From Pseudopyrenochaeta lycopersici (Eukaryota > Ascomycota > Dothideomycetes > Pleosporales > Pseudopyrenochaetaceae), in contig NHZP01000016.1 of assembly GCA_003313425.1 (NCBI GenBank), forward strand, positions 620,001 to 684,000: DNA of 64,000 bases, written 5' to 3'. The notes under the pieces are model-generated. The model saw only the letters and a list, made by a program, of their open reading frames with translations, searched no databases and was not told the origin of the DNA. The translations under genes were made by a program, and so were the position numbers. Positions 33,188-46,114 of the stretch are shown piece after piece; position 1 is the stretch's first letter; the number at the start of each line of letters is the position of its first letter.

Positions 33188-36183
33188 TCACTCGTCGTGC
33201 ATCGATAGCTTGTATTGACGTACCATTACATTCGCGCCGCCAACAGCGGCCCTCTGTTTGCCGAGCCATCCCTTTGGTGCTTCGCTCCGTCTTTGTAGGA
33301 TGACTGTGTTGCTTTGCAGTCGGCTGGTCATGTCATACCATGCGGACGTGATGAGTTGGTTCTCGCGGCGTAAATTTTCAACTTCTTGCTGCAATTCGGC
33401 CTGTCCCGTGTTAGATCGTATAGCCAAGAGAGAAAACAAACGGGTGGATTGAGACGTGACGTACCGAACCCTTCTCAGCCGTCTCTTTCTTTGCTTGCTC
33501 GAGTTGCTCACGCAGGGTTTCGTTCGTGGTAACCTGGTCCTGGAGGTCCTGTAGAAAGTATTAGCAAACTAACCTGGAGAACGAAACACAGCAGGGTGCA
33601 TGGAAAGAGAAATGCGGAAAGAAATTCGCGACAATGAGCATACTCCAAGACAGCAAGGCCAAGGACAAACTTGCCACACACTCGTTTGAAGTCAGCATAG
33701 AGAAGTACTCAGTACTGCACCTCGTTGATTCCCGAGTTCTCTTTGGCGACAGAAGCGCAGTCATGCGCCCCCATGTAGTTTGTCCCGTCCTGACTGTTGA
33801 AGTAGATAACTCAGACAACGATTTATTCTTTCCCACATGTCGTGTCTCTGGCGATGCCTGTGATATAAGGGTCGACGTGGAAAACGATGTTTCGAGCTGC
33901 GGTTTCGGCCGAATGGATGAGACTACAGCCTCAAACGCCGAAGCGGGTGGCTTGTTTTGTGAAAATTGTCGAACACTTACTTTCTTTGCTTTGTCTAGCG
34001 CCGCTTCTGATGATAACACAGTCTCAGCAATCTCGATGCTTGTGGTATCAAGCACCTTCGGTTGTATTTCTGTCGGTGCCTTGATGACTAGATCAATCCG
34101 CTCACGCATCTGTTGTATTGTCTCAGCCCGCTTGAGCTCAAGTAGTTCTGGAGAAAGATTATCTCGGTCAAGAAGGGCTGCTCGCAGCAGACTTGACTTT
34201 TCTTCGTTCGCGAGTTCGAGGTCTCGTAATCTCTGATTAGTCTTCTGCTGCAATGCTATCAGATGCTCGTGCTCTGCTTGGAGACCCTGTGCCTTTTCAT
34301 CTTCGCTGACATCGGATTCTGGTAACGTCAGTGAAGGTATAATAGCCTAGGGATTTAACGTACTCTTGTTGAGCTCGTTGCGAAGCTCGGCCATTTGCAG
34401 ATCTTTCTCTCGCAATCTGCGATGAAGCTCTTCCAGCTCGGTTTCTGCGGTCTGCAACTTCTCGTTCTGCTCAAGAAAGGGCCTATTGTGAGAACCCGTT
34501 AATACAATGCAAAGGTTGGCTAGGTTGCTGAACCTACTTCTGATTCTCCTCATCCTTCTCCGCCAGCATATCGGATCGCAGCCCTAAATTCTCCTGCATC
34601 TGCTTCAATGTTTCGGTCTCCAGGGACTTCAGGCGTGCGTTTAGGATATCGACCTTCTGTTGTAATGCAATCGAATCAGCGCTCACTCGGAAGTCTGTGG
34701 TGGATTTTGCCATTGCAGAATCCTCGAGACTCTTTAAATTCTCATCTTGAGTCAGTTCATCTTCCAGACTGCCACCACGATCTGCGTGATTCGAAGACTC
34801 TAACTCTCGTATGCGGTCCTCTAGCTCTTGTTTTGCATCCTCTGCTTTATATTGAAGCTCACGGGTTTGTTCTAGCTGCTTCATAAGCAGGAGATTTTCA
34901 TGCTCTATTCGTGTCCGCTTTCCCTTTTCTTCGAAGATGGCCTGTTCACAGTTGACCAGAGTTTGGCTGTTCTCTTTATTGACTTTATCGAGCGCTTCAC
35001 ACCGTTCCTCTACAGTCTCTAGTTGTGCCAGTCGCTCTCGTGCATTCTGATAATCTTCGCGCAGCGTTTCCAGATGTTTGGTCTCCTTGGTAAGAGATTC
35101 AATCTTCTTCTTGAGATTCTCATTGGCCTTGGCTTTCTGATTGAGTTCATCACGCTCCGCTTTGATAAGCTGTAATTGATCCCGCAGCTCTTGTTTCGAT
35201 CCTTCCTCACCAGTGTACCGTTCGAGGCGCCGCTTCTGGCTTTCTAGAATATCTCTGGCGTTCGCAAGGTCTGTCTCGAGCTGATCGATGTACTGCCGGT
35301 CACGCGCCAGGTCGTTCCGTAGTTGCTCGACGTCATCTGATTGAGCTCGCTGTGCCTGCGCCCCTCGATCGTCAAGATATGCTCTTGCATCGCCTAGCTC
35401 CTCTTCTAGTTGCGATATTCGGTCTTTGGACTTCTTGAGATCATCCTGCAGTTTTCCGATCTGGGTCCTTAAGGTTGTTCTGTCCTTGTTTGCCTCGAAT
35501 AGCTGTGCTTCCTGCTCTAATTCATTGTCTCTGCCTACTGTTGAAACCGCCCCAGACACAGCTCGCGTTGGCGTCCTGTAGCCAGATAGATTGGGGTCCG
35601 GAGTAAGTTCGGAGTCCATGCCTAGATCCTGCATTCTTGCGTCCAAGGACTGCATGTCTTGTATAGCCTCCGCAATCGTCTCGGCTGTCTTGGTGCCCAA
35701 CTGAGACATGACCTGCAGCATCCGCTGATTGCTCTTAGGTGAGAAGCATGATGCAAGAAGAACGCCCATAGCCAATTTTGCTACGAGCATTGTCGATCCA
35801 TCTCTTGCGCCCGTCTTTAGGTCTGGTATCATGCGTTTCGTCAGGACAGGCAATTGCTCGCATTCCTCTCGTATGTACGTCGACACGGTTCGCTCAATAT
35901 GCTTTAAATTCTGCCATCGCGGTATCCAGTTATCCGATTGGCGGCGGTAGTTCTCTTCGAAGTTGGGGAGGGACTCGTTGAAATATTCGGAGTCGATATC
36001 GGCGAGGATCTGCCAGAGTATCTGGCCATCTTCGAGCTGATTCCATGTTGTGATTCTACCAGGGAGTTCGAAGGTGTTGACCTAGAGTAAACATTGTCAG
36101 CTGCGTTCTTGAGATGTACGGGGTATCATGCAGCGTACCCAGTCGAGGAGAGCTTTAAGGACCTCAGGCTTGAAGTCGTCCAT
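33188..36183 (-). CDS. hookA: Hook family dynein-endosome adaptor
   Basis: CDS complement of 33188..33400, 33465..33548, 33981..34318, 34364..34482, 34538..36081 and 36139..36183 (780 aa). Hook proteins connect dynein to early endosomes through the FTS-Hook-FHIP complex. The N-terminal Hook domain is visible: LLDWVNTFELPGRITTWNQL, DGQILWQILADID, WQNLKHIERTVSTYI. A long coiled coil (about 170-700) follows, with SQLEEELGDARAYLDD and AEDAKQELEDRIRELESS. The C-terminal cargo region has ITSAWYDMTSRLQSNT and PKGWLGKQRAAVGGA. All joins keep frame. The intron 33549-33980 is 432 bp, far longer than the others (45-63 bp), and is almost fully open in frame. A first exon of only 15 codons ends at LLDW, as expected for the family. 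Confidence 0.92.
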
Positions 36184-36937
36184 GTTGAAGATCGCGGGGT
36201 TGACTACCCGTGAGCGCGCCTGCAGATGCTAATGTGTGATCGAGAGTTGAGCAGGCAGCCATGCATTATGGGAAAGTGAACCGATCGTGGGGGGGTGCGT
36301 CCCGCTGTGCACGGTATTTGGTGGTCCACGGGTCGACGCGTTGGTTGAGTGGTCAACACGCTAAGCGGAGGTCGAGCACACCTCAAGTACCGGAATATTT
36401 AGTAATAGGGCTGCAGCATGCAAAGCCGAAGGAATCGGAAGCGGTATGCTAAAAGAGAGATTTTGACAAGCGGTACATGACGCGCATGGCCTTCCCGCTG
36501 TGCTGAAACGATATGCGTCCCAAGCGCAAGTCGTCACTACGCCTATGGCGGGGAAAGAGCCGCCTTCGCTACAAGCTCGCCTAATTCATCTTGAGTAGGA
36601 TAGAAGTCTACACATGAATGCTTTACCCTTGAGGGCACTTCAAATTTGTCCGGGTTTATCTTTAGCAGGAATAAAGTCATACTTGATATCTGATTAAGCA
36701 GTTCTGTGCCATACTTTTCAGCAATACAAAGATTGTAGATACATGAAATCCATCAATTGCCATCTTCAGTGAAAGTTGTAATCAATTCCCAGCTTCCCAA
36801 AAGCCCACCAATAACTCCAGCATGAGGCCTTACTGATATCATGTGCAAAATCAAACGCCAAGTGCAAAAGGACGGGGAGAGTGTCCTATGTAAGTGGAGA
36901 GAGCGACATCCGGTATCGCAGGGTAGTCGTCGCAGGC
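36184..36937. other. Intergenic between the Hook and I9-inhibitor genes
   Basis: Hook promoter and inhibitor 3' flank. No gene was supported. Confidence 0.5.
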
Positions 36938-37295
36938 TTACTCCTTGTCATTCTGTGTGGTTACAATACCATCCTCCTCAATTTCGCACTTATACACATC
37001 GCTCAGCGCGGACACAAATTCGAGAGCGGAAGCGGGAGCTTGGGCAGCGAAGCCCTTGATGATGTCTGATGCATATATTAGCTTTTGGACCTAAGCATTA
37101 CATCCATTTTATGCGGAACGTACTGTACTCGTGTGTGATCACGCCTGAGGCCTTGCGAATAGCGTCTTTGGCCTCCTCAACAATATGGTCTGGTGTTTCA
37201 TGGGGCCAGCTAATAATGACGGAGCGCTGAGGAGCGGCGGCCATGGCGAAGGCTGCGAGGAGTGCGATGACGAGGGAAAAGAGTACGGAGCGCAT
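36938..37295 (-). CDS. Secreted inhibitor I9-type protein (Pbi2-like)
   Basis: CDS complement of 36938..37065 and 37124..37295 (99 aa). It starts with a signal peptide (MRSVLFSLVIALLAAFAMAA), then the I9 fold of subtilisin propeptides and yeast proteinase B inhibitor: QRSVIISWPHETPDHIVEE, KDAIRKASGVITHEY and FAAQAPASALEFVSAL. The intron is 58 bp with a GTACGT donor, and it splits the Tyr-Asn-Ile-Ile segment in phase 1. Yeast Pbi2 lacks a signal peptide, so an added secretory signal suggests action in the lumen, the vacuole or outside the cell. Inhibition of a subtilase is inferred from the fold. It could instead be a folding helper acting in trans. A TATATATT-like element lies about 140 bp upstream near 37432. 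Confidence 0.85.
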
Positions 37296-38372
37296 ATTGA
37301 GAGAGGAAACACTCAAGTTGAGTGTAGCAAGATGTACTTTATGGGTTCGGAAAGTGGCTGCAGCGGGGGTGTTGCGGCAAGGTATGATGTGCTCTGTTGG
37401 GTGGTATGACGGTCTTATCTCACGGGTCGACTTAATATATATTTCTTTGCGTCTTCGAACGTTTGTGCGAATAGGGATGAGTAGAATATAGGTGCCTAGG
37501 AGGTACGAGGAAGGTGGTGGTTTGTAGGGATGCCCGGAAGTGGAAGGCGCGTCATCGGTCACGGCAGGGGCGCTGGACCCCGTTCGTTGAAGCTTGGCAT
37601 TGCTCATGCCCAATCCCATGCGAAAATAGTCCAGGTCCAAAGGGCTGGCGGTTTCTTGGGCCAGATTACGAAAGATCAAAAACACTTTGCATCATGAGAT
37701 TAAGAGGCAGTTCTCTTTGCCCAGAGGTGCTCTCCATGTCTACTTGCATGTGCACAAAGGCTTGGCCGAACTTTCTTCAACTACAAAAACTTGAAGACAC
37801 CTGAGTTGATTCAGAGGCACATAATCAAGGACCCGAGCGAGTGGATTTTGCATCATTTGTTCCTATCGAGGACTTCTAGCTAACCAGCACCCCGTATCGT
37901 TGTGTTACATGCGCCATGCAATGATGAAAGATACAGCCACCGTAGCTGCGACGCTTCGAGCTCATGCTGAACGTTCTTTTGGTGCACCATATGTGTGCAT
38001 TGTAGAAAGACAGTGGTAGAAAGCAATGCAAAAGAATAGAGTACAAAAGCAACGAAAGAAAAACGGCATGGTAGAGCATGTCGGCAACGAAGTCATTTCC
38101 TTAGCGCCCCAAGATGCTGGAATGAGGCCTAGGCTACACGGGGATGTTCAGTTCGTGTACTATACAAGACGATCCACCGAGCAACGAAAGGGCAAGACCG
38201 AAAGATAGGAAAGAGATGGCTCCTCGCGAAGACGGGGTCCAACACCAGCTCCAGAAAGATGGCTGGTAATGATAAAGTGCAATGATAAAGCATCGATGTA
38301 GGTTACTTTCAAGCTAAGGCCATCGTAGCTCGTCAGATCGTAAACGTCGTCGAAAGAGTTCAGGCCACCTTA
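37296..38372. other. Intergenic between the I9 gene and puf4
   Basis: Promoter of the I9 gene and a long 3' flank (probably the 3' UTR) of the Puf4-like gene. A plus-strand frame at 37514-37804 and others have no support. Confidence 0.5.
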
Positions 38373-41300
38373 TTAAAAGAAGTTGCCCATGCCGTTGGAC
38401 TGAGAAACATACTGCTGGTACCCCTGATTGTGTACAGAGTTATGCAAATGGGTTGGAAGGGGCGGGTTGCTCAAGCGGTGCGGCTGAGGCGATGCAATAT
38501 TGGTACCATAGTTTGCCGTGGCAGTGTACATGGGAGGCTGGTAACCTGAAGAGCCCGAAGGCTGGTAAGTGGAAGAATTAGGAGCCTGACCAGCAAAAAC
38601 AGGTGCCGACTCTGAGGACTGGGAGGTATGCGGGGACACATGACCAGAGGCAGTTCGACCAGTGAAGGCGGCGAGACGGCCCTCACGCTCCTGGACCTTG
38701 CTCATAATGCGCCGGCCGTACGGGGTCTGGCGGATAGACGGCAAGATGGGACGCATACTCTCGATAAGGTGGATGCACAACTCCGGTGGAGCAAACTCAA
38801 GGGCAGTCTGGATGACGTAGTTGCCGTAGGAGTCGCGCATGAGCTTCTCTAGCTCTTCGACGTCAAGAAGCTCTCGGATCATCATGGCCTTGGATGCCAT
38901 GTCAGCACAACGAATGCACTTCTCAATGACATTGGAGCTGAACTTTTGTTTGGAAAGCTCAGTGATCTTGCCTTGAAAGCCTAAGCACATCGGCGCGGTG
39001 AAGGAAGGATCATTCAAATCAAGGATGTACTGGATGACATAGTTGCCAAAAGGATCCTGTACGAGGTGGAAGCTGTGAGCAGTGATCTTGCGAACCAGGT
39101 CGACCTTCTGAAAGCCGGAAGCGTGGTCAATGCAGCGCTGAAGAACGCAGCAGCCATGACGGTGGGTACCAACGGTGATGCAATGCTCGCCTACGGCGTC
39201 GAAAATAAACTGAGCCTCCGACGACTTGAGATGGTTCAGGCACTTTTGGATAACGTGATTGCCGTTCAGATCCTGGATGAGGTCCACAACCTGACCGGAC
39301 AAAGCCCGGATAATCATCTGGGTCTGCAGATGAGTTAGTCAATGAATGGAATACTAACAGCGGGACAACAAACCTGATCGTCCGTAGAAATGAACTCAAT
39401 CATCTTCTGCAGCGCGCGAGTGCCGTGCTGGTTGAGCGCGATCGAAACCATTGCCGGAGTAGCGTTGCGAACGAGGGTATTACGCTGCTCGTCATTGCAG
39501 AACTCCAGCAACTTCTGACAAAGGTAATTGCCGAAGGGGTCAGTCATGAGCTCCACGACGTGAGGGGCAGTCTCATCAAAGATGATTTGAATGTGCTCTG
39601 GGTTATGCTCTTCCAGCTTCTTCTGCAAGAATCGGCAACCATGCTGGTCCTTGCACAAGCTGTATATCTCGTGGCGTGGCATAGTCTTCAAATCGTAGTT
39701 CATGAAGCGATTGGCGTCGTTCTGCAGGCGGCGGCTCTGGATGACGCGAGCCTGGCTATCCTGAACACGACCAGCTGGTCCATACGCAGCATAAGGATTG
39801 TAGTACGGTCCATTGCCATACATGCCATTAGGAGCAAAAGCCTGGGGTCCACCGACTTGAGGACCGGACCCAAGCGAAAGACCATTCATGGCGCCGTTGA
39901 GCATTGACATGCCGTACCCGTAGTATGGGGCGTTCATATTGCTAGTTGCAACCGTAGAGTACTGCGACATGGTTGGAGAGCTTACAGTTCCTGCACTGCT
40001 ATTGAGTGGAGTAGCGGAAGTGATTGCCGGGCCAAAGGGAGCAGCACTCGCATGCAGACCAGATTGAGCGGGTCGATACTCTTGATCCTTGAATCCGGTA
40101 GAGAGCTCACGGCTATGGCGGTTGGAGAGAGCATTCGGTGGAATACGACCAAGAGTAGCATTATGGTTGTGCAAGTGCTGCTCGGCATGAGATTTGAAGC
40201 CAAGACCGTTTGTGCCATTCACACCGGTTCCGTTCTTCAGGGTCGGCACATCGCTCGCTGAGTAAGACTGGGTGAGCTTGGGCATGCCGTTCGTAGGACT
40301 GGCGAAGCTGGAACGCTTGGATTCAGCATTCATGGGACTGAAGTTGAATTCGACTGAGCGGCGGTTGTTGGGCATATTCTTGGTAGGAGTGGTCTCGACG
40401 TTGCCGTTCGCCTGGCCGATCTCGTACTCATCAACCTGGGAAGCTTTGCGAAACGTGTTAGCGGGAAGTGACTGCTGTGCTTGACGGTGACGAAATCCGT
40501 GCCAACCATTGGGCTGAGAATCCGGGCCAGGGGACTGGGAAAGAGCCAAATCAAGCGCTGCAGAAGAGGCAGAGAGTTTCGTACCATTGCCAGCGCCATC
40601 ACGGCGGACCAAGATTGGGAACTCGTCTTTGGTATTACTCATTTGGAGATAGCCCTTATGATCCGGAGAAGCAGCCGGGTTATGCTCCTTGTCATCCTCG
40701 CCAAACAAGTAGCCAGCCGTGTCGATGTGGCCAAGCACGGAGGCCAGATCTGGAAGATCCCCGCGACCACGAAGATCAAGGCTGGTGACAGGCATCGACA
40801 TGCGATTGTTCCTACTCTAGTCAGTTTTGGATCTTGGTGCTTGCGAGTTTGGTGCGTATTGGAGTGCGCCAGGCGCGCATGATCAGATGGAGCTGACACA
40901 TCTGACGGAAGCGCAATAAGCAGGTAAGGTGGGGTTTGTAGCTAGACTTACTTGCGCGTAACAGGGCTCAGTGGGGTAAAGTCATCATTGTCGAAATCGT
41001 CGTGGTCCTCGTCGGAATTGCGGCGAGTACCCGGCATAGACTGAGAGGGCAGATTGTTGTTACCATAGAAGGTAGCTGGAGGAGATGTGACCTGGGAATT
41101 GGCGCGACTCCCACGAGGGGTAGTCATGCCTGGGTTGATGCTGGACATGCTGAAGCGGTTCGGACGCGAGAATGCAGTAGGAAAGCCGTTTCCGTCGCTG
41201 TACTCAGGCGGGGTGGTAGGCTGACTGTGCGCCGGTTTGCTGTAGCGTACTTCTGACGAGAGTCGCTGAATCTCCTCTTCGCCGCGGCGAGACTGCAAAT

Positions 41301-42179
41301 CGATAAGCTCCATCTCTGCCTCGAAGCGACGCCGCTGTTCTTTCAGATATTCGTACTCAAGCTTCTTCTTTTCGAGCTAATAAGCTGTCAGCGGGTCACG
41401 CAGACCGTCAAGTATGTTGATGAGGCAACAACGTCAATTGTTTGACTGATGGAGGTAGAATGAGTAAAAATGCAAAAGATAGAGATAAATGGGAAAGGCT
41501 TCAGTCTCAGAGTGAGGCAGAAGTAATACAGTAATGGTGATAGCAATGAAGGGGTGCGGTCGTTTGCCGAGTTTGTTATCGGAGCACAAGCGATAGGGCA
41601 GGTTTTGGTTTCTAAATCGTATGTCGTCGTTGCAAAAGCACCGTTGGCAACCGCAAATTGACCTCTGGTAGAATAGAAAATACCAGGACGTTAAAGACAA
41701 TAGAAAAGACGAGGTGAAGTAGACTTTGTCCTTACCACCTGAAGTTTATGGTACGTCTAGTTGGGATTGGTTAGTCGGACTCTCATTCACCGCGTGTTGT
41801 ATGGGACCAGGTGATAGCAGCTCGACAGACTAGCGCACGCGAAAGCAACACCATATATTCTCGCAGAATCATGGTGCGCGCCACGGAGACTGCGAATTCA
41901 AGGGGTCTTCTCTAACGCGTCGAGCGCTACTTCCGGGCCTAACTGTACGAGAAAGTGCCGACTTACTGCTGTACTATATTCGGTCGGCTCAGCCGCCTGT
42001 CTACGCTGTTGCCCAATTGGCGACAATGGTGTACTCAGGGTGGGAATATTGTTCGTTGTGAAGCGACGGTGGAGCTGTCCGCGACCGTCGTGTGAAGCGC
42101 CGGCCGGACCAGCATTACGGTTGAGGGCTGTGAACGCAGTCTCCTCGCGGGGAGATCTGATGCCTGTGGGGTAGGCCAT
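38373..42179 (-). CDS. puf4: Pumilio-family RNA-binding protein, Puf4-like
   Basis: CDS complement of 38373..39323, 39374..40814, 40952..41376, 41739..41756 and 41967..42179 (1015 aa). PUF proteins bind UGUA-type 3' UTR elements and repress or destabilise mRNA. Eight repeats lie at about 590-920, with recognition triplets CRFLQ, NYLCQ, TRALQ, NHVIQ, CCVLQ, NYVIQ, SNVIE and NYVIQ. This series agrees with yeast Puf4 rather than Puf3. A coiled segment (LEKKKLEYEYLKEQRRRFEA) lies near residue 80, and the rest of the N-terminus is disordered, Ser/Asn-rich. The C-terminal 90 residues are Ser/Pro/Tyr-rich. An 18-nt exon supplies TYHKLQ between the first exon and the coiled segment, flanked by 210 and 362 bp introns. 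The 5' structure is less sure than the repeat part. Confidence 0.92.
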
Positions 42180-44248
42180 GTTGTACTGAATGCTAGAAAT
42201 ACACTGTGCATCCCAACATCAGCGTGAATATCCCTCCAAGGCTGTGTGTGTGGGGTTTCCAAGGTGCGGGCGGTGAGCGGCATGGAAGTGAGGGTTGCCG
42301 CCGCACCACGCTTCGCGGAGCTCCTGGGTGCGCAGCGGGAGAGCATACGTACATACAAAGTAAGTCGTACACAGGGCAAAGGCCCTCGCTACCCTTCGTG
42401 TTGCGGATCTCGAGCGGAAAACGGTGCTGGGCGCTGGGTAGGTGTCAGGAACGATGGGTAGGTTGGTATGTTGGCCAAGCGCGCGCACAGGGGCCGATCT
42501 CTGCTCCGGGCGCAGGAAGACGACCACGGGAAGGACAGACAAAACGTAAGAAACTATTGCTTTGGGTTCCGCCAGAGGTTGGGCTCAAGTACAAATCTAC
42601 GAATACAAGTGTGGAGGAGCGAGTTGCGAAGATGGCGGAGACCCTGAATATGGCGTCGCGCTAGTACTTCGAGGAACGTCTTCTGCATATATTGCACTCG
42701 CCGGTCTGGCCTGCTATCCTTGATGCTATTCCCACGCCGTCGCGCATCTCTTATGTCCCTGAACAAGACGGTATTGTCCCACTGTGCAGGCGTGACTCTG
42801 AAGTCGACCCTCTTCACGACCCCACCCTTCACCAATTCAGGGTTGCATTGTGATTCTCGACCCAGGAGCTAGTCGCTGGCGACAAATCACAGTAGCACGC
42901 GGCCCATCACTCAGACCTCTCCTACTAAAAGGACCCACCTCCTGCTCCGGGTACGCAGAAGACCGTGGTGCTGAACCCTTCTTGACAAGACGACTTCCAG
43001 ACTCTGGACTTGTCAGGGTACGAAGGGGCTATTCCACAACACCTTACTCACGTCATTCGGCAGCCGTGCCTCCAAGCAACTCGTCGAGTCCAAACGCGCA
43101 AGATCTGCAGTGTCTAGATGTACCACAGCACAGCGGCAAGGAGGGGCAAACTCCACGGCCGAGGAAGGCCAGTGGGGCCCTTTTGCTTGTCCTAAACGCC
43201 GATGCATGCCGCTTCTGCGAGCTTGAATCGATGTTGTGTAGAGGCAACTGGTCCAAGTTGCGAAAGCAGTTACTCTTGCCTATGTGCTGATGGAGCATCA
43301 TCATCACCGTGATTACCAGATCCTTCTGTCAGCCTCCATATCTATCCTGGCTCCGTCCTGCTGCTCCGTTTCTCGGCCACCTACCCTCATCTCATATACC
43401 GCTGGACGAGGCGCCCCTCGCGCTGCAGCCCACGCATCCTTCAGCAACACGGCAGATACGGTTAGACAGGTACCGCATCCGCACGTTCACCGCTCGTCGA
43501 AATAACAGAGCTAGCATGCTAATAGTTAGCCCACGCCGCAGACCTCGTTTCAGAATCGAGACCAGCATTCCCCGCACTTGCCAATCGGCTGAAGAGAGCC
43601 CAAAGTCCGTGTCGGCTGAAGTAGGCAAGAACGAATTACTGTGTACATGGCGAAAGTGGGAAGGGAGCGCAAGCGAAGACACTCTTTACAAATAGAACTG
43701 GTGAAGGAGACTACCTGAGTCAGTCACAATCCTTGGATGTGATGCTCGGGATGGCACCGGCTGTTTACTGTGCCGACCAATTAAACTGGTTGTGATTCCG
43801 CGTGTCTGGGACACAGCGACTTCGCACGAGAAAAGCAATTCCATCTGCACGCAGTTCACGCCAGCGACAGATGGTCCTGTTTGTGCTACCTTCTGGGCTT
43901 CGCACAGCCGCACAGCGGAACCTCGAAGAACCCGTCTGTTGCAGGTTGGCTTTTGAGACAGCACGGCGATGCATGTTTGCAGAAACGTAGCAGACCAAGT
44001 CGAGACAGTCCGCGAGAAGGGTCAGATCAAACAGCGGAACGGAAATACTGTGACCGACCTCCAAGTATTGAAACCGATAAAAGAGCGGCTGAACACACTT
44101 AGAAACCTGTACGTTGCCCATCTTCAGTTTATTATAAACGACCAGCCTGAAGCCTCAGCGAGGAATATCACTTGATAGAGAACTGTGCTTTACATTATGT
44201 ATGCCGCTATGGCTACTCTACAGGGGAACACCTTGGCATTATCACTAT
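42180..44248. other. Intergenic upstream of puf4
   Basis: About 2 kb. It probably includes a long 5' leader and promoter of puf4 and the 3' flank of the aminopeptidase gene. Open frames of 90-146 codons on both strands (e.g. plus 42850-43290) overlap one another and show no motif. Confidence 0.45.
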
Positions 44249-46004
44249 CTAGTGCGTCACGTGCTTGGCGCATCCACGCTTGTTAGAATGGTGAATGTTA
44301 TCGCGGCCCTTGATGAGACTCCTCTTCGTGGCGGTCGTATTCCTGGCGGGGAATCCTTCCCAGGACGTACCGTACTTCGCAACCGCCGCAGCAATGGCTT
44401 TAGCATGCAGTTCAAATGCATCCAGAGCCAGGTTATCAACATCATCGCATGCAGCATGGTAGCACGCGTCCAATGCCACACCTGCCTCTCCGCCAAATCT
44501 CTCGACCTCCTCTTCTGTCTTGAGTTCCTCCGCTCCAGTGAAGGTACCGCCTGATGGGATGCCAGCGTCAAGGAATGGACCGTAATCAGATCGACCGTCG
44601 AAAGCAGTGGCAGTAAAGTTCTGACCGGCTGCTGTGAAGTAGTCTTCCAGAAACTTTTCGAATTCGGCGCTTCCAGCAGGGCCAGTGAGGTTGAATGCGC
44701 CACCGTCTCCGTCGTAGATTGCGTGGATGTAGTTCGGCGAAGCAATCTAAAGCATGATTAGCCCATATTCCTTCTCCTGATAGGAACTTTGATTTACCAT
44801 GTCGAAGTTGAGATAACCCCGGATCTTGGCCTGCTCTGCTGCTGAGAGGCTTGCCACGTAGAATGCTGAACCCAACAAGCCAATCTCTTCGCCAGACCAG
44901 AAACCAAATGTCACGGCATTCTTGACCTCGTACTTCGAAAGCGCCTTAGCAACCTCTAAGACACCAACAACGCCGCTACCATCATCGTTGATACCAGGAC
45001 CAGCGAGCACAGAGTCAGTATGGGCTCCAAGTGCAAGTCTGTTCTGCTGGTCGCCGCATTTTGTGGTCGCGAGGACATTGTAAGTAGAGGCATTCTTAAC
45101 TTCAGTAGCCACATCTAGAGTCGCCGTCACCGTTGCGCCGCCGGCAATGGCTTCGACATAAGCGAGACCCTGCTCCTGGGATAAGCTCAAGGTCGCAACA
45201 TAAGGACCCTCCGGACGAGGAGGAGCGCCCAAGGTGCCTTGGATAGTGCCGGGGGCGTTGTTGTAAATTAGTGCACCAGCGGCTCCAGCACTACCGGCTA
45301 AGGCAGACTTCAAACCAAAGTTGCAAGTTCCACGAAGAATAAGGGCAATATTTCCCTTGACTTCGGGAGGGTAGTCACTCTACACAAATTTAGCGCATAT
45401 CCAGTCTGTGAACGGGGTGGTACTGACCGCCTCGCAACCAACGTTGTTGACGACGACCAGAGGAGCGGTCACGTTCCCAGACCCCGAAAAGTCAAACAAC
45501 AGAGCCTCTACAGCCTCGCCATCGACGGTGAACGAGTTGATAGCTCCGCTGACCATAACAACAGTGAAAAACTCCTGGAGTGAGACATCATAATATCCAC
45601 CCAGAGACTCGAGTTCTGTCTTCAGCCAATTGATGGTATCGCCTAAAAAGTGCACAACGTCAGTACCTGTCCCGTTTGCGCTTTGTACACGGGCGTTACG
45701 AACTGTGTCCATTGCTGCCCGTAATTCTTGTCCGTCCGGGATATTTCTCTGCGAAGCTCAGGAGAGTCTTGGATCCTGCGAGGAGCTTCTCCTGGGTAAT
45801 GGCTGCTTGTAGCTTGGCCTAGTACGAGGTCAGATTGCGCATTAATAAGGTTGATAATACATGAAATCGTACAGAGTTGACAAGCTTTCTGCCTTTACCA
45901 CCGCCATGGCCATTTCCATGACCCTTGCCATCACCTCTGACTGTGAGATCTGTGGTTGCCGAAGCTACTGCGGCAAGAGCACCGAGGATAACTGCGAGCT
46001 TCAT
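44249..46004 (-). CDS. lap2: Secreted M28 aminopeptidase with PA domain
   Basis: CDS complement of 44249..44746, 44798..45379, 45428..45642, 45704..45818 and 45873..46004 (513 aa). A zinc aminopeptidase of the aminopeptidase Y/fungal LAP2 type. It has a signal peptide (MKLAVILGALAAVASA), a Gly/His/Lys-rich spacer, and the N-terminal half TRITGSNGHSDTINWL. The PA insert follows (VVVNNVGCEASDYPPEVKG, LILRGTCNFGLKSALAG). The metal site has LGAHTDSV (near 272) and GPGINDDGSG, then FWSGEEIGLLGS (catalytic Glu), YLNFDMIASPNY and the last His in CYHAACDD. Exon 2 ends at a GTTCGT donor that restores GHSDTINW; reading through would break the motif. A Cys-containing tail ends the protein. A second M28 gene follows on the same strand. 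Confidence 0.92.
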
Positions 46005-46106
46005 GGTTATGGCAGTTTACCAATAGTTCCTACCCAACAAAAAGAATATGGCAAGGAGAGAAACGCGGTATTCCTGTAAAATGCATAATGACGGCAAAAC
46101 ATGATC

Positions 46107-46114
46107 TTTATATA
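46107..46114 (-). promoter_or_regulatory. TATA box of the M28 aminopeptidase gene
   Basis: TATATAAA on the minus strand, about 103 bp upstream of the ATG at 46004. The spacing fits a fungal TATA element. Confidence 0.6.

Noticed and set aside
33634..34236. 200-codon plus-strand open frame
   Set aside because: Antisense to the Hook gene exon 4 and its long intron; Ser/Arg composition mirrors the coding strand and there is no motif.
42850..43290. 146-codon plus-strand frame
   Set aside because: Overlaps other frames of similar length, no motif or splice partner; probably upstream DNA of puf4.
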